From the NCBI GenBank assembly GCA_964019425.1, contig OZ025856.1:124001-188000 (forward strand): DNA of 64,000 nucleotides, written 5' to 3'. Origin of the DNA: Flectonema sp. DT1601 (lineage: Eukaryota > Euglenozoa > Diplonemea > Diplonemida > Diplonemidae). The position numbers were made by a program, and so were the translations under genes. The notes beneath the pieces were generated by a model that saw nothing but the letters and a program-made list of their open reading frames with translations, was not told the origin of the DNA and did no database searches. The first letter of the stretch is position 1, and each line of letters starts with the position of its first letter. Positions 63,490 through 64,000 of this stretch are shown here, in pieces.

Positions 63490-64000
63490 TAATACACCGA
63501 GGTATGAGGTGCGGTATTAAGAAACATGAACTCATGTTCACAACTACAGACTTCAGGAGCTCGGGTGGATTTGCAGGATTGACAATACCTGCTTTTATAA
63601 AACCAAGCCATGATAGTATTTTTCGTAATACTATCAAGGGCTGTCACTATCCACCCAATTTGCGACTTCGTTTTTGTGAGCTCCTTCATCCATTTTGACA
63701 TGGGTTCGGATTCAGGAGCTCCCTTTGGACCCTTCCCTTTCGCAGCGCGCTTTAAAGTTTCTATCAGCTTTTTGCTTTGATTTTTTCAACTTTTCCTCCC
63801 GCTTGCGCATCTGCTCTGTCATCCACTCACCAAGAAAGCTTGATGCTTCTTTGAAGTTGGCCATGACAGTTAGATCCAGCGGCCGGAGATGAGAAGTCCA
63901 TCCGCCTTGCACCACCATAACCGTGATATTGGCTTCTTCAAATCGACGAAGGACTTCTTCAGTTATCTGCCCCCTAAACTGGGCATATACTGCGAGGCCA
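63490..64000 (-). pseudogene. Pogo-like DDE transposase remnant, partial
   Basis: Entering from the right edge, the minus strand reads AVYAQFRGQITEEVLRRFEE, ANITVMVVQGGWTSHLRPLD and MANFKEASSFLGEWMTEQ. This matches the end of the DDE_1 (pogo/Jerky/Tigger) domain: VPGGxTSxLQPLDVxxNKPFK...EWM. The Asp expected in the D-x-FR-x-H motif is Ala here (AQFRGQ), so this copy cannot be catalytic. A +/-1 frameshift near 63760 breaks the frame, after which KGAPESEPMSKWMKELTK and QIGWIVTALDSITKNTI continue the family C-terminus in a second frame. A second shift near 63600 moves IKAGIVNPANPPELLK into a third. It is therefore a decayed class II element. Terminal inverted repeats were not identified. It lies 5' of the visible POLE exons in the same orientation. 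Confidence 0.75.

Overview
The window is AT-rich DNA from a nucleus-type eukaryotic genome. Long reading frames (up to about 900 codons) are interrupted by few, short GT-AG introns and use the standard code. The families are purely eukaryotic: WAVE/SCAR, PKA catalytic subunit, PP2C, a TBC RabGAP, Pumilio, DNA polymerase epsilon, PUS3, FKBP-TPR. A WAVE-like actin nucleation promoter, a stathmin-like protein, a receptor-type STE11/MEKK-like kinase and ShKT-prolyl-4-hydroxylase suggest a free-living unicellular protist. I cannot name the lineage.

Layout: every convincing gene lies on the minus strand. 1-610: start of a type II membrane protein. 2.8-21.3 kb: gene-dense block with PP2C, stathmin-like repeat protein, WAVE, FKBP-TPR, an unknown protein, a small membrane-protein exon, receptor kinase, F-box/zinc protein, NMNAT-like nucleotidyltransferase, and dysferlin-TBC RabGAP. 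21.3-32.1 kb: gene desert with long A/T homopolymers, hairpins and dispersed repeats. 32.1-40.7 kb: acylated coiled-coil protein, PUS3, PKA, and two weaker genes. 40.7-50.8 kb: second desert. 50.8-55.5 kb: CCCH zinc-finger protein, multi-pass membrane protein, Cys-rich single-pass protein, ShKT-P4H. 58.4-63.0 kb: PUF protein and the C-terminal part of DNA polymerase epsilon. 63.5-64.0 kb: decayed pogo-like DNA transposase running off the right edge.

Seven introns could be placed exactly because splicing restores diagnostic motifs, such as the last PP2C metal ligand, the WH2/acidic tail of WAVE and the C-terminal FxxF of PKA. Their 3' splice sites are A-rich (usually ACAG), without a pyrimidine tract, and often have a CTAA-like motif just upstream. 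Intergenic DNA is full of runs of 15-30 or more A or T. In several genes an A-run sits immediately before the ATG.

The most unusual non-coding signals are two diverged copies of a roughly 115-base hairpin-rich element, one in each desert (26861 and 44440), with paired arms kept while sequence changes. A second hairpin element occurs three times (10867, 13502, 29156). A cluster of repeats lies at 22.7-24.6 kb, and many short perfect inverted repeats are scattered between genes. No CRISPR, rRNA operon, confident tRNA or virus-like element was seen.
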